The notes: generated by a model not told the origin, from the sequence alone. A DNA stretch of 39,434 nt from Desulfobacula sp. (GCA_028280105.1 JANQML010000080.1:1-39434), one strand, 5' to 3'. Shown: positions 1-8,202, numbered from the stretch's first letter. Program-made: numbers and translations.

Positions 1-99
1 GAAATTGGATTTTTGTTGTGGTGACTAAAACCTTAATCCCACAAGGAGAATTCCTACAACACTTTTTTTATCTCAAATCCGTTTTTGGACAATAGTGAT

Positions 100-130
100 A
101 AAAGGGCATCTTAAATAAAGATACCCTTTT
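100..130 (-). terminator. Hairpin terminator at the end of the rnf operon
   Basis: Two 13-base arms (100-112 and 118-130) pair with a single mismatch on the plus strand, which becomes a G-U wobble on the minus strand, around a 5-base loop. Read on the minus strand, the 3' arm ends in CCCTTTT, about 50 bases beyond the rnfB stop, so it suits transcription termination of the rnf operon. The terminal T run is short and part of the stem. Bases 1-99 hold no gene that I can support. Confidence 0.6.
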
Positions 131-181
131 ACTGGATTAAAAAAACGGATAAGTCAATTCAAACGGTTGTAATATTAAAAG

Positions 182-2266
182 TTATTTAGGAATGGGGAAC
201 TCCGGATCCGGGTTATAACAGATCCGGCAGCAGTTCAGACACCGCTTGGCTTCTTCATGGGCCTGATCCATGGGTAATACCAGATCCACTTCCACCATTG
301 AATCCAGGCGTTCGGAAACCGGCAGTTCCGGCATTTTCGCCCTGGGTTTCTTTACAATACCGTTGACGCTGGTAAAAATGGATTCCGGAATATGTTTGCC
401 AAGCAGCGAATTCTCAACCGGTTCAATCTTTCCTTCTTTAAGGAACAGATCAATGGAACGGGCGGCCCGCCGGCCGGAACCAATGGCGGATACAACCAGA
501 TCCGGTCCGGTTGCCGCATCCCCGGCCGTGAAAACATAGGGAATGGATGACTGCAGAATTTCAGGGTCATTATCAATGGTATTCCAACGGGTTAATTCAA
601 GATCTTTCATTCTCGGATGGGGATCCAAATCTTTATACTTTCCTTCCGGGCTCTGTCCGATGGCGGATATAACCATATCCACTTCCAGCAGGGTCTCTGA
701 TCCTTCAACCGGCTCAGGGCGTCGCCGGCCGGATGAATCCGGTTCACCCAACTCCATTTTCAGGTACTCCAGATGGGTGACCTTACCGTTGTCATCACCC
801 AGCACCCGCGTTGGTGCTGCCAGAAATACAAAGTCAATCCCCTCGTGCTCGGAAGCCACGATTTCAACCTCATTGGCCGGCATTTCGTTACGGGTTCGGC
901 GGTAGACCATATATACTTTATCCAGGCCTTTTCTCAGCAGGGTTCTGGCGCAGTCAACCGCTGTGTTCCCTCCGCCGACAACGGCCGCAGTCCGGCCCAA
1001 GGGTATATCTTCTCCCCTGGAAAGGCGCTGCAGGAAGTTGATCCCCTTATAAGCACCGTCCAAGTCTTCACCTTCAATTCCGAGGCTGTAGTCATCCCAG
1101 GCACCCACACCGAGGAAGACCGCTTTATATCCCGATGCCATCAACGAGCCGAGACCGAAATCCTCTCCAAACTTCACACCGCAAAAATCCCTGATACCCA
1201 GATCAAGAATTCCCTGGATTTCCCAGTCCAATACTTTTTTAGGGAGACGATATTCGGGGATTCCGTATCGAATGATTCCCCCCAGTTTAGGCATACAATC
1301 GAATATATCGACATCATGACCCAGCCGGCGCAGGAAGAAGGCACAGGAGAGGCCGGCAGGTCCGCCCCCGATAATTGCGACTTTGTGTCCGGTATCCGGG
1401 GCGCATTTAATGGGGAGCCTGGCACCTGAATTCATTTCATAATCAGCAGCCACCCGTTTGAGCTGGTTAATTGAAACGGCTTCATCCTCAAGCCCTCTTC
1501 TGCACATATCCTCACACGGATGCGGGCAGACGCGGCCGCAGGCAAGAGGCAGCGGATTTCTCATACGGATGGTCTGGACCGCTTCCTTGTATTTTCCTTC
1601 TCTGACCTCATTGATATACTTGGGGATGTTGATTTCAGCCGGACAGGTCTGTGAACAAGGTGCGAGGGCGGCGTCGGTCTGGTTGAAGGTCATCAGCTGT
1701 TCAGACAAGGTGTTCACCTTTATAATCCCTTTGGGGCATGCCTGCTGGCAGGCACCGCATCCCACGCACCGGGACTCATTGACCACCGGAAATCCGTTTT
1801 TACCGATCTCAACGGCATCGAACTGACAGGCTTTCACACAGTCACCTTTTCCCAGACAACCGATCCCGCAGACCCGCTTGCCGCCATACATGGCTGTCAG
1901 GGCTTTGCAGGTGGACACCCCCATATAATAAAACTTATCGCCAGCCCTGTCACCGCCTTCACACAGATTATAGGACAGCGGACTTTCGGCGGCACCGGCA
2001 TCCAGGCCCATGATTTCAGCAACAGCTTCGATTCCCTCTTTTGACGAAACAATACAAAGGGAAGGGGGCTCCTTACCGCTTACAATGGCATCTGCCGCAC
2101 CTGAACATCCGGCATAACCGCAACCGCCGCAATTTGCCCCGGCCAGGTTGTTTTCGACCATGGCAATTCGCGGGTCTTCGTACACATAAAATATTTTTGA
2201 GGAAAGGCTTAATACAACGGCGCAGGTCGCACCGATACCTAACATTAGCAATAACGCTGAGATCAT
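182..2266 (-). CDS. rnfB: RnfB fused to a GltD/NfnB-like FAD/NAD(P)H oxidoreductase
   Basis: This 694-residue protein is a two-part fusion. Residues 1-25 form the membrane anchor of RnfB. C46, C49, C54 and C71 match the RnfB Fe-S domain, and C133/137/143/147 with C167/170/173/177 form two ferredoxin-type [4Fe-4S] sites. From about residue 200 it continues as a GltD/NfnB-like unit: cysteine sets at 204/208 and 243/247/251/255, an FAD-binding GGGPAG at 300-305, an NAD(P)-binding GGGNTA at 431-436, and R456-R457 in the VYRR motif that usually reads the NADPH 2'-phosphate. The C-terminus has an extra cysteine cluster (C676, C679, C680, C683). Ordinary RnfB stops after its ferredoxin domains. It is the last gene of the operon, 169 bases after rnfA, with AAGGTG upstream of the ATG. 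Role: cytoplasmic electron-entry subunit of Rnf; NADPH as donor is inferred. Confidence 0.93.
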   Translation of the reverse strand: MISALLLMLGIGATCAVVLSLSSKIFYVYEDPRIAMVENNLAGANCGGCGYAGCSGAADAIVSGKEPPSLCIVSSKEGIEAVAEIMGLDAGAAESPLSYNLCEGGDRAGDKFYYMGVSTCKALTAMYGGKRVCGIGCLGKGDCVKACQFDAVEIGKNGFPVVNESRCVGCGACQQACPKGIIKVNTLSEQLMTFNQTDAALAPCSQTCPAEINIPKYINEVREGKYKEAVQTIRMRNPLPLACGRVCPHPCEDMCRRGLEDEAVSINQLKRVAADYEMNSGARLPIKCAPDTGHKVAIIGGGPAGLSCAFFLRRLGHDVDIFDCMPKLGGIIRYGIPEYRLPKKVLDWEIQGILDLGIRDFCGVKFGEDFGLGSLMASGYKAVFLGVGAWDDYSLGIEGEDLDGAYKGINFLQRLSRGEDIPLGRTAAVVGGGNTAVDCARTLLRKGLDKVYMVYRRTRNEMPANEVEIVASEHEGIDFVFLAAPTRVLGDDNGKVTHLEYLKMELGEPDSSGRRRPEPVEGSETLLEVDMVISAIGQSPEGKYKDLDPHPRMKDLELTRWNTIDNDPEILQSSIPYVFTAGDAATGPDLVVSAIGSGRRAARSIDLFLKEGKIEPVENSLLGKHIPESIFTSVNGIVKKPRAKMPELPVSERLDSMVEVDLVLPMDQAHEEAKRCLNCCRICYNPDPEFPIPK

Positions 2267-2435
2267 TAAATCACCTTATGTTCAATATGAAAGTCCGGGG
2301 AAACCCTGTTTGGCGACTCTCAAGTCTGTTTCGGACAACCCTGATTAACATGCCCGGGCCGCCCGTGGTGCCAGTTTGTCAAATTATTTTTTTATCGACA
2401 AATGCATCCCCGGATTTATTCCTTGGAATATGATA

Positions 2436-3011
2436 CTAAACCATTCCTTTAAAAGCGGTGAATGTCAGGGCAATCACACCGGCTGTAACAAGGGCGATGG
2501 ATGTATCCTCCAATGCTTTGGGTACCCTTGCCAGATTGACCCGTTCCCGGACACCTGCAAAAAGAATCAGTGCAATCGCGAAACCGACGGCATAGGAAAA
2601 GGAAGAGACAAGTGCCGGCAGAAAGGCGTATTCTTTGCTGATGTTTAAGAGACAGGCCCCCATTACCGCACAATTGGTGGTAATCAGCGGCAGAAAAATT
2701 CCCAATCCGGCATATAGACCGGGAATACTCTTTTTTAAAAACATTTCAACAAATTGGACCAGGGAGGCGATCACCAGGATAAACGAGACGGTCCGGAGAT
2801 ATTCAACATCCAAGGTTTTTAACAGATAGGTATCCAGCATCCAGGTAATCATTCCCGCCATCACCAGAACAAAGACGACCGCCATGGACATGCCCACGGC
2901 TGTTTCCATTTTTTTCGATGTCCCCATAAATGGGCATTGACCGAGAAACTGGGCAAGCAGAATATTGTTTATGAAGACACCGCTTATGAAAATTTCAAAA
3001 TAAAAATCCAC
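2436..3011 (-). CDS. rnfA: Rnf complex membrane subunit RnfA
   Basis: A 191-residue integral membrane protein with about six hydrophobic segments, the usual length and layout of RnfA/NqrE. C26 (in GQCPF) and C114 (in TNCAV) are the two conserved positions which, with those of RnfE, ligate the intramembrane Fe-S cluster of Rnf/Nqr. It lies 11 bases after rnfE on the same strand, so co-translation is likely. The protein belongs to the ion-pumping core of the ferredoxin:NAD-type oxidoreductase. The 169 bases between it and rnfB hold no gene. Confidence 0.96.
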   Translation of the reverse strand: MDFYFEIFISGVFINNILLAQFLGQCPFMGTSKKMETAVGMSMAVVFVLVMAGMITWMLDTYLLKTLDVEYLRTVSFILVIASLVQFVEMFLKKSIPGLYAGLGIFLPLITTNCAVMGACLLNISKEYAFLPALVSSFSYAVGFAIALILFAGVRERVNLARVPKALEDTSIALVTAGVIALTFTAFKGMV

Positions 3012-3022
3012 TGATTATCTCC

Positions 3023-3640
3023 TTATTTGCTTGGGATGAGATTCATACAGGCAAGCATCAGACCAAGTGCAAAAAAGGCACCCGGTGCTTCAAGCATAAC
3101 GACAAACGGGTTATATCCGGGAAAGATGTTTGTCAGGTAAAAAACCGGAAGACCTTCCCAGAAGGTTAACGTTCCCGCACCGATCAATTCGCGAACCCCG
3201 CCAAGGGCTCCCAGGGACAGGGTAAATCCGATTCCGATCCCCAGGCCGTCTGCAATGGCAAAGGGCGGTTTGTTCTTGCTGGCAAAGGCTTCTGCCCGGC
3301 CGAGAACAACACAGTTAACAACGATCAGGGGAATAAAAATACCCAGTTTGAGAAACAATTCATATGCCAAAGCCTGCATACCCAGCTCAACAATGGTAAC
3401 AAAGGTTGCAATAATAACGATGTAACAGGCGATTCTGACTTTTGACGGTATCACGTTTCGCAGCAGGGATACCAGCAGGTTGGAGCAGACAAGAACAAAG
3501 GTGGTTGCTATCCCCATCCCCAGTCCGTTTTCAACACTTTTGGTTACCGCAAGGACAGGGCAAAGTCCAAGAACAAGCCTGAAAGGAGGTAGTTCAGCCC
3601 ATAGTCCTTTTGTAAATTCTTTTGCCAAGGATTGTGCCAT
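3023..3640 (-). CDS. rnfE: Rnf complex membrane subunit RnfE
   Basis: A 205-residue polytopic membrane protein of the RnfE/NqrD family. The N-terminus carries the family stretch FRLVLGLCP with C27, and C110 sits in VVNCVVLG; both are ligands of the membrane Fe-S cluster shared with RnfA. Length is normal. It is placed between rnfG (24 bases upstream) and rnfA (11 bases downstream) in the order C-D-G-E-A-B common to bacterial rnf operons. The start codon follows a GGAG-type ribosome site. Confidence 0.96.
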   Translation of the reverse strand: MAQSLAKEFTKGLWAELPPFRLVLGLCPVLAVTKSVENGLGMGIATTFVLVCSNLLVSLLRNVIPSKVRIACYIVIIATFVTIVELGMQALAYELFLKLGIFIPLIVVNCVVLGRAEAFASKNKPPFAIADGLGIGIGFTLSLGALGGVRELIGAGTLTFWEGLPVFYLTNIFPGYNPFVVMLEAPGAFFALGLMLACMNLIPSK

Positions 3641-3664
3641 TTTTATATAATCTCCTCTTATGCT

Positions 3665-4255
3665 TTATTGTATCTGCTGTTCAATTTCAGGTTTGAGTGC
3701 CTTGTACAGATTTTGCGCTTCAATGGCGGCCAGGGTGACTGCGCGTGCGGTGATGGTGGCACCGGAAATGGAATCAATAATGCCGTTTTCACTCTTCAGG
3801 GCAAAGTTGGAATCCATGCTTAGTTCATCAAACTGGGAGACAAATTCCGTGCTATCCTTCACCTGTGAGCCCAGTCCGGGGGTTTCCGCATGGGTGGTCA
3901 CCCGGACGGCAACCACCTGGTCCGTGCTCATATTAATCCCCACCATCAGGCCGATATCTCCGCCGTACCCGCCTTTCCCTTTTGTTTCAAAGGCGATGGC
4001 ATCACTTCCGTCTTCCAGTTTGGCAGGGAAAACCTGAAGTGTCAGATCATCTTTTTCAATGTTGAATCGTTCTTTTAACGGATCATTGCTGATGGTGTCT
4101 TCAGGAAAAATTTCTGCAATGGCCGGTGCTTTCTGAAATTTCAGTATCTGTTCTTCAATCCGAATCTGAGTGCCGGATTGAACCGCAGAGAGAAGAAAAC
4201 CGGAGACGGCCGTTAAGACAGTCAGTACCATAACCATGTTAATCATTTCACGCAT
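3665..4255 (-). CDS. rnfG: Rnf complex FMN-binding subunit RnfG
   Basis: A 196-residue protein with one N-terminal membrane helix (about residues 5-25) and a periplasmic FMN-binding domain. The flavinylation motif SGATIT is present at 164-169, so the last Thr (T169) is the expected site of covalent FMN attachment by ApbE; no apbE lies in this window. TPGLG at about 125-129 is also typical of the family. Its start overlaps the end of rnfD by 8 bases, which indicates translational coupling. Confidence 0.95.
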   Translation of the reverse strand: MREMINMVMVLTVLTAVSGFLLSAVQSGTQIRIEEQILKFQKAPAIAEIFPEDTISNDPLKERFNIEKDDLTLQVFPAKLEDGSDAIAFETKGKGGYGGDIGLMVGINMSTDQVVAVRVTTHAETPGLGSQVKDSTEFVSQFDELSMDSNFALKSENGIIDSISGATITARAVTLAAIEAQNLYKALKPEIEQQIQ

Positions 4256-5213
4256 GGTTCACCCCCTTACCCAGGGCTTTGGGTCGTATATTGTCAACAA
4301 TAGGATTTACAAGGTTAAACAGCAGGATGGCCACAACCGTCCCATCCGGGAATACCCCGACATTTCTCATTAGAATAATCATCAGCCCGCAACCGAATCC
4401 GTATATTGCCATGGGGATTTTGTTCACCGGAGAAGATGAGTTTTCAGTGGCCAGGAAAAAGGCACCCAGAAGGGTATACCCGGCAAAGAGGTTGAACAGC
4501 GGGCCTGCATACTTTTCAGGGTTGATCATGTGAAACAGAAAGGCTGTGATCACAATCCCTGCGATGAATGATACCGTAATCTCCCACCGGATATATCCTT
4601 TAAGGATCAGGTAGATCCCGCCAAGGATGATTCCAAGCCCGAATGTGGCTCCGATGGCCCCGACTTCCCTGCCCATTAAAAGATCATTTAGCGAAAAGAT
4701 ATCTGCTGCACCGGCCCCCTGGAATTTAACGGCCACAAGAGGTGCCAGTTCGATAAAGTCGAAGGTATAATCTACAAGGGCGGCATCAAAATCAAAATAG
4801 ACCGGCCAAGAGAGCATCAGGATCGACATTCCGATCAGCGGGGGGCAAAACGGGTTGGCTCCGATACCACCGTAAAACATTTTACCGGCTAACACGGCAA
4901 CCATGGTACCGATAATGACCACCCACCAGGGAATGACGGCCGGCAGCATCATGCCGAAAAGCAATCCGATCACGGCGGAATCAAGATCATCAATGGACAA
5001 TGGCTTTTTAGAAATCAAATTAAATACGGTTTCCCAGAGCATGGCACTCCCAACGGCAAGGCAGAGTACTGAAAACGCCGGGATTCCAAACTGAATAACG
5101 CCGAAAACAGCTGCCGGAAGAGCAGCCAGGAGAATATTCAGATTCATTTTAAATAGACTGTCTCCATCATGCCAGAACGGGGCGTGGGAAACGGTTAATT
5201 TATGGTTATTCAT
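4248..5213 (-). CDS. rnfD: Rnf complex membrane subunit RnfD, divergent at the flavin site
   Basis: A 321-residue polytopic membrane protein of the RnfD/NqrB family, recognised by its length, helices, the early GGIGANPFCPPLIG stretch (about 115-128) and its operon position between rnfC and rnfG. In most RnfD/NqrB proteins an SGATPL-like motif carries covalent FMN. Here the matching stretch (about 147-163) reads VDYTFDFIELAPL, so the flavinylated Thr seems to be missing. The change lies inside an intact reading frame, so it is divergence and not a sequencing break. Whether FMN is still bound is unknown. Confidence 0.93.
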   Translation of the reverse strand: MNNHKLTVSHAPFWHDGDSLFKMNLNILLAALPAAVFGVIQFGIPAFSVLCLAVGSAMLWETVFNLISKKPLSIDDLDSAVIGLLFGMMLPAVIPWWVVIIGTMVAVLAGKMFYGGIGANPFCPPLIGMSILMLSWPVYFDFDAALVDYTFDFIELAPLVAVKFQGAGAADIFSLNDLLMGREVGAIGATFGLGIILGGIYLILKGYIRWEITVSFIAGIVITAFLFHMINPEKYAGPLFNLFAGYTLLGAFFLATENSSSPVNKIPMAIYGFGCGLMIILMRNVGVFPDGTVVAILLFNLVNPIVDNIRPKALGKGVNHA

Positions 5214-5229
5214 GGGCTAATCTCCCTTT

Positions 5230-6501
5230 TTAAGCGTCGGCTCTTAGTTTTAAAAGCTCATGTTTGCCAAGCTTGATGTATTGAAACAAAGGAATCCGTG
5301 CAAGACAGGCGTAGGCACAGAGACCGCATTCAATACAGGATTCAAGATCAAACTTGTCCGCCGCCTCTTCGTAATGATCGGCTTCAAGATAACGGACCAG
5401 CAGGTTGACCGGAATGCTCGCCGGGCATATCTGGACACATCTGCCGCAGTTGACACAGGCATTGTCTGATAGTTCCGGGATAATTTCCCTGTCTTGAATG
5501 ATAACGGTATCTGTATCAGCCTGGACCGGGTGATCCTGGGTGAATGTGGTAACCCCCTGCATGGGCCCGCCGATTATGATTCTGTCCTGTTCATTGATTT
5601 GAATGCCGAACGTATCGAATATTTTTTTCAACGGGGTGCCAATGGTTGCCTTTACACAGGATACAAGGCCCTGCTTCCCGATAATGGTGACGATTTTCTC
5701 AAACCCGGCTGTCTGGGTTTCGTATGCATTTGCAAGGGAAACAACCGCCTCAGGGGAAATAAAATAGACACCCAGATCTTCGGGTGTCTGCCCGGCCGGC
5801 AGTACCATACCTAAATGATCTTTCAAAATCATGGCAGGCTGGTTTGAGGGGTAAACCATACTGGTCCGGATCACTTGAGCCATATCCGGCCCTTCGGGAT
5901 AATGCAATTGTTCCGGAATGGTCATACAGATTTTACCGGCCTTTGTTATCTGTTTGAGAATTTTTGCACCGGCATTGATTTTATCTATGTAATTTAATGC
6001 GACGTATTGACAGGTGCAGCATGACAGATCCGAGTCCGCCCCTGTAATCACAATCGTGTCGACCTTGGCACTGCTGTTTGCGAACGCCCGGAGCGGTGGT
6101 GCGCCCGGCAGATTTCTTAGAAAGCGGTCTGCACAGGCGGCATCTTCGGTCAGGTCATAGGCTGTTGAAGGCGAATCTGAAGACTGAATCTGTTCTTTTT
6201 TAATGATTAGGCTGGTGGAAACTTTGCCCATACTATCTGAATAAATATCAATGTCGGTTATTTTTCCGGATACCGGGCAAACGACATACTCAGAGCTGTC
6301 TTCGTACATTGACAGTTTTTCGCCTTTTTCAACCGCCTGATCCTTTTTGAGGAGCATTTCTTTTTTATTATCAATGGACTCATTTAATAACAAAATGAGA
6401 TCGGACGGTACAGGTATGGATTCCGGCTCTTTATAACCCGGTTCAATCAGGCTATAATGGAGCTTGGGCTTGGATAGGGTGAAAAAAGATCGTTTAATCA
6501 T
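5230..6501 (-). CDS. rnfC: RnfC-type subunit lacking the NADH/FMN glycine loop
   Basis: A 423-residue peripheral subunit with the RnfC N-terminal barrel, a central domain, and two C-terminal [4Fe-4S] motifs (C349/352/355/359 and C389/392/395/399). Canonical RnfC has a GLGGAGFPT loop followed by GAECEP, which form the NADH and FMN pocket. In this protein the corresponding stretch (about 125-160) is short, has no GGAGFP, and reads GADSDLS in place of GAECEP. The Fe-S relay is therefore kept but NADH binding looks lost. The gene is first of the rnfCDGEAB set, 67 bases after the cytochrome gene. The subunit may serve only as an Fe-S scaffold. Confidence 0.92.
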   Translation of the reverse strand: MIKRSFFTLSKPKLHYSLIEPGYKEPESIPVPSDLILLLNESIDNKKEMLLKKDQAVEKGEKLSMYEDSSEYVVCPVSGKITDIDIYSDSMGKVSTSLIIKKEQIQSSDSPSTAYDLTEDAACADRFLRNLPGAPPLRAFANSSAKVDTIVITGADSDLSCCTCQYVALNYIDKINAGAKILKQITKAGKICMTIPEQLHYPEGPDMAQVIRTSMVYPSNQPAMILKDHLGMVLPAGQTPEDLGVYFISPEAVVSLANAYETQTAGFEKIVTIIGKQGLVSCVKATIGTPLKKIFDTFGIQINEQDRIIIGGPMQGVTTFTQDHPVQADTDTVIIQDREIIPELSDNACVNCGRCVQICPASIPVNLLVRYLEADHYEEAADKFDLESCIECGLCAYACLARIPLFQYIKLGKHELLKLRADA

Positions 6502-6568
6502 AAGTTAGTCCTTAATTTTGTAAAAAGCTTGGGATCATCCGCTTTCGAAACAGCCGGTTAAGGAATGG

Positions 6569-6934
6569 CTATAGGGAATGACACGAATTACATTCTACCG
6601 GACCTGCACCAATATCTTCATGGCATCCCATGCACGTCTGGTGCATTGAATCAGCTCTTGACAGCATGTCCTCATCACCGGTTTCTTCATGACACTCGCT
6701 GCAATTGTAGGATTCATCATATTCGAGGTTATGATGGCAGTCCAGGCAATCCTCCGTGTAATCGCCCGTGTGTATGTAATGGGTGAATAGGACTTTACCC
6801 GCTTTGTTTTGAAACATGATTCGCACTGGATTTTCAGATGCAGGGGGAGTAAAAGAGGCATAGCAAATAATACCGGTAACCATAGAGATGACCATAATTA
6901 ATATTGCTACTTTTAGGTCTCGCTTTGATGACAT
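6569..6934 (-). CDS. Membrane-anchored tetrahaem cytochrome c (c3-like) of the rnf operon
   Basis: A 121-residue protein with an N-terminal hydrophobic segment (about 9-27) that acts as anchor or signal. It carries four CXXCH haem-c sites at 63-67, 78-82, 101-105 and 115-119. Extra histidines (H52, H55, H68, H98) are candidate distal ligands, as in class III cytochromes. It is co-directional with and just upstream of rnfC. Multihaem cytochromes encoded beside rnf are known from sulfate reducers and Methanosarcina, where they link Rnf to other electron carriers on the outer face of the membrane. The ATG is preceded by GAGAG. Confidence 0.93.
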   Translation of the reverse strand: MSSKRDLKVAILIMVISMVTGIICYASFTPPASENPVRIMFQNKAGKVLFTHYIHTGDYTEDCLDCHHNLEYDESYNCSECHEETGDEDMLSRADSMHQTCMGCHEDIGAGPVECNSCHSL

Positions 6935-7000
6935 AATACTTCTCTCTTATTATTAAGGTTTACGTTCAATCAACAAAACCCACAACTAGGCAGCGTTTAT

Positions 7001-7028
7001 ATTATATTAGGGCTATATTGGCAAGAAA
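7001..7028 (-). promoter_or_regulatory. Possible promoter of the cytochrome-rnf operon
   Basis: On the minus strand a perfect TATAAT (7001-7006) lies 16 bases after a weak TTTCTT (7023-7028), about 66 bases upstream of the cytochrome start, in the 105-base gap after the RseC-like gene. Read-through from the genes upstream is an alternative. Confidence 0.3.
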
Positions 7029-7039
7029 AAAAATAATTT

Positions 7040-7501
7040 TTAGAGCGTGGAACAACTGTCTGGAATGACATGTGATCTTTTTCTGACAAGGAAGGGTTTA
7101 TAAGCATTGTTTTTTGATAAGCCAGCCTGTTTTTTTCGAATGAAAAAAAAGGCAAGCCCGAAAAAAGAAAACCCGATAGACATGGATAAAAGAGACGGAT
7201 TTATTTGTAAAAACGGGGCCAGGCCGTTGCCGATGACTGCCCCGATGATCAACAGGATAATGGGGAACACGTAAAGTAAAAATGTTAAATAGAGCATGGG
7301 CTTTGTTTCAAGTCCGATGACCACATGATCCCCCTTTTGGACCCTTAAAGTGTTCTTTACGGTCACGGTATGCTCTTTCATGTTTTTTGCAGTTCCGCAA
7401 CTGTTTTTTGTCGAGCAGGATTCGCAGGCACCGGACCGGGTGGTTTTAACCCATGCCGTTGTCGGATCGACACGGGTAACAATTCCGTTTTCAGTAATCA
7501 T
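7040..7501 (-). CDS. RseC/MucC-family membrane protein (SoxR-reducing-system type)
   Basis: A 153-residue protein with the RseC layout: an N-terminal beta-rich part with cysteines C26, C29 and C35, then two transmembrane helices (about 70-90 and 100-120) and a basic tail. In E. coli rseC lies elsewhere, but RsxABCDGE and RseC act together to keep SoxR reduced, and RseC-like genes often accompany rnf operons. Its place just upstream of the cytochrome and rnfC fits a role in assembly or redox tuning of this complex; that role is inferred. No strong ribosome site precedes the ATG. Confidence 0.85.
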   Translation of the reverse strand: MITENGIVTRVDPTTAWVKTTRSGACESCSTKNSCGTAKNMKEHTVTVKNTLRVQKGDHVVIGLETKPMLYLTFLLYVFPIILLIIGAVIGNGLAPFLQINPSLLSMSIGFSFFGLAFFFIRKKQAGLSKNNAYKPFLVRKRSHVIPDSCSTL

Positions 7502-7531
7502 TCATTTACGCTTTCAGTCATTCAATTCAGA

Positions 7532-7843
7532 TCAGGCAACAATATTCACGATCCGGCTGGTATCATTTGATTCAGTTGCCGAGGTATTCTGATTTTCAGT
7601 CGGACGGGCCTGCGATTGATCCGCATTTAAATTCTCCTGAGGCACGGTTTGTCCGGCCGACAGGTTCTGGGCTTCCTGGGTAAAGTTCACCTCAAACGCC
7701 TCCCGGGCTGTATTGGCTGTCCGGGTGTCCAGATCACTTCGGGAAGATTCAATATTCTGGTTTCTCAGCTGGGTGTTTTCCACCGATGGGGTCGCTGTTG
7801 CATTTGAATAGGCGGCAGCACCCTGTAAACTGTTTATCTCCAT
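7532..7843 (-). CDS. Small Asn/Gln/Thr-rich protein of unknown function
   Basis: A 103-residue, hydrophilic, low-complexity protein rich in Asn, Gln, Thr, Ser and Ala, without cysteines, signal peptide or membrane helix. I do not recognise a family. It looks real because a good ribosome site (AAAGGAGAG) lies before the ATG and a well-spaced promoter lies further upstream. The RseC-like gene follows 30 bases later on the same strand, so the two may be co-transcribed. The composition resembles small disordered proteins near flagellar or envelope genes, but that is not evidence of function. Confidence 0.65.
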   Translation of the reverse strand: MEINSLQGAAAYSNATATPSVENTQLRNQNIESSRSDLDTRTANTAREAFEVNFTQEAQNLSAGQTVPQENLNADQSQARPTENQNTSATESNDTSRIVNIVA

Positions 7844-7882
7844 CTTGCTTCTCTCCTTTGGAATCGTTCTTAATATTCTTAG

Positions 7883-7911
7883 ACAATAAACCTGATAAAG
7901 AATGATGTCAA
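7883..7911 (-). promoter_or_regulatory. Sigma70-type promoter for the 7843 gene
   Basis: On the minus strand a perfect TTGACA (7906-7911) is followed after exactly 17 bases by TATTGT (7883-7888), about 40 bases upstream of the small-protein start. It probably drives the two genes 7843-7040 and perhaps rnf. Confidence 0.6.
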
Positions 7912-7922
7912 ATTTTTTGTTG

Positions 7923-7951
7923 TTGACAAAAAATAAGTGATGATATATACC
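7923..7951 (+). promoter_or_regulatory. Promoter of tRNA-Asn
   Basis: A perfect TTGACA (7923-7928) is followed after 17 bases by TATACC (7946-7951), inside an overlapping TATATA run. The tRNA starts 26 bases later. It is divergent from the minus-strand promoter at 7883-7911. Confidence 0.6.
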
Positions 7952-7977
7952 TTCTGAGTCTTGTTCAAAGGCGCTGC

Positions 7978-8053
7978 TCCCCAGTAGCTCAGTTGGCAGA
8001 GCAATTGGCTGTTAACCAATGGGTCCGCGGTTCAAGTCCGTGCTGGGGAGCCA
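7978..8053 (+). tRNA. tRNA-Asn (anticodon GUU)
   Basis: A 76-base cloverleaf: a 7-bp acceptor stem (7978-7984 with 8043-8049), anticodon GTT at 8011-8013, the TTCAAGTCC T-loop, discriminator G and an encoded CCA at 8051-8053. It stands alone between its own promoter and terminator, with no integrase or attachment-site duplication visible nearby. Confidence 0.97.
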
Positions 8054-8067
8054 ACCCAATAGCATAT

Positions 8068-8105
8068 ATCCCGATAAGGAAATTTATCGGGATTTTTTAT
8101 TTTTC
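8068..8105 (+). terminator. Rho-independent terminator of tRNA-Asn
   Basis: A 10-bp perfect stem (8068-8077 with 8084-8092 and one further base), a 6-base loop and a following T-rich run (TTTTTATTTTTC), 15 bases after the tRNA CCA end. Confidence 0.85.
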
Positions 8106-8202
8106 TCTGTTAGATGGCGAGCAGTTCCTGATCGGCATTGTTCTATTCTGCTTCACGTTCACGAAATTTTTAAAAAGGCCCAAAGAACGTATCTGTTATG
8201 AT

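Noticed and set aside
2041-2433. Plus-strand frame of 130 codons across the rnfA-rnfB gap
   Set aside because: Most of it is antisense to the RnfB Fe-S domain, and no homology is visible.
7978-8105. tRNA-Asn as an integration site for a mobile element
   Set aside because: No integrase is adjacent and I saw no second copy of the tRNA 3' end in the window.
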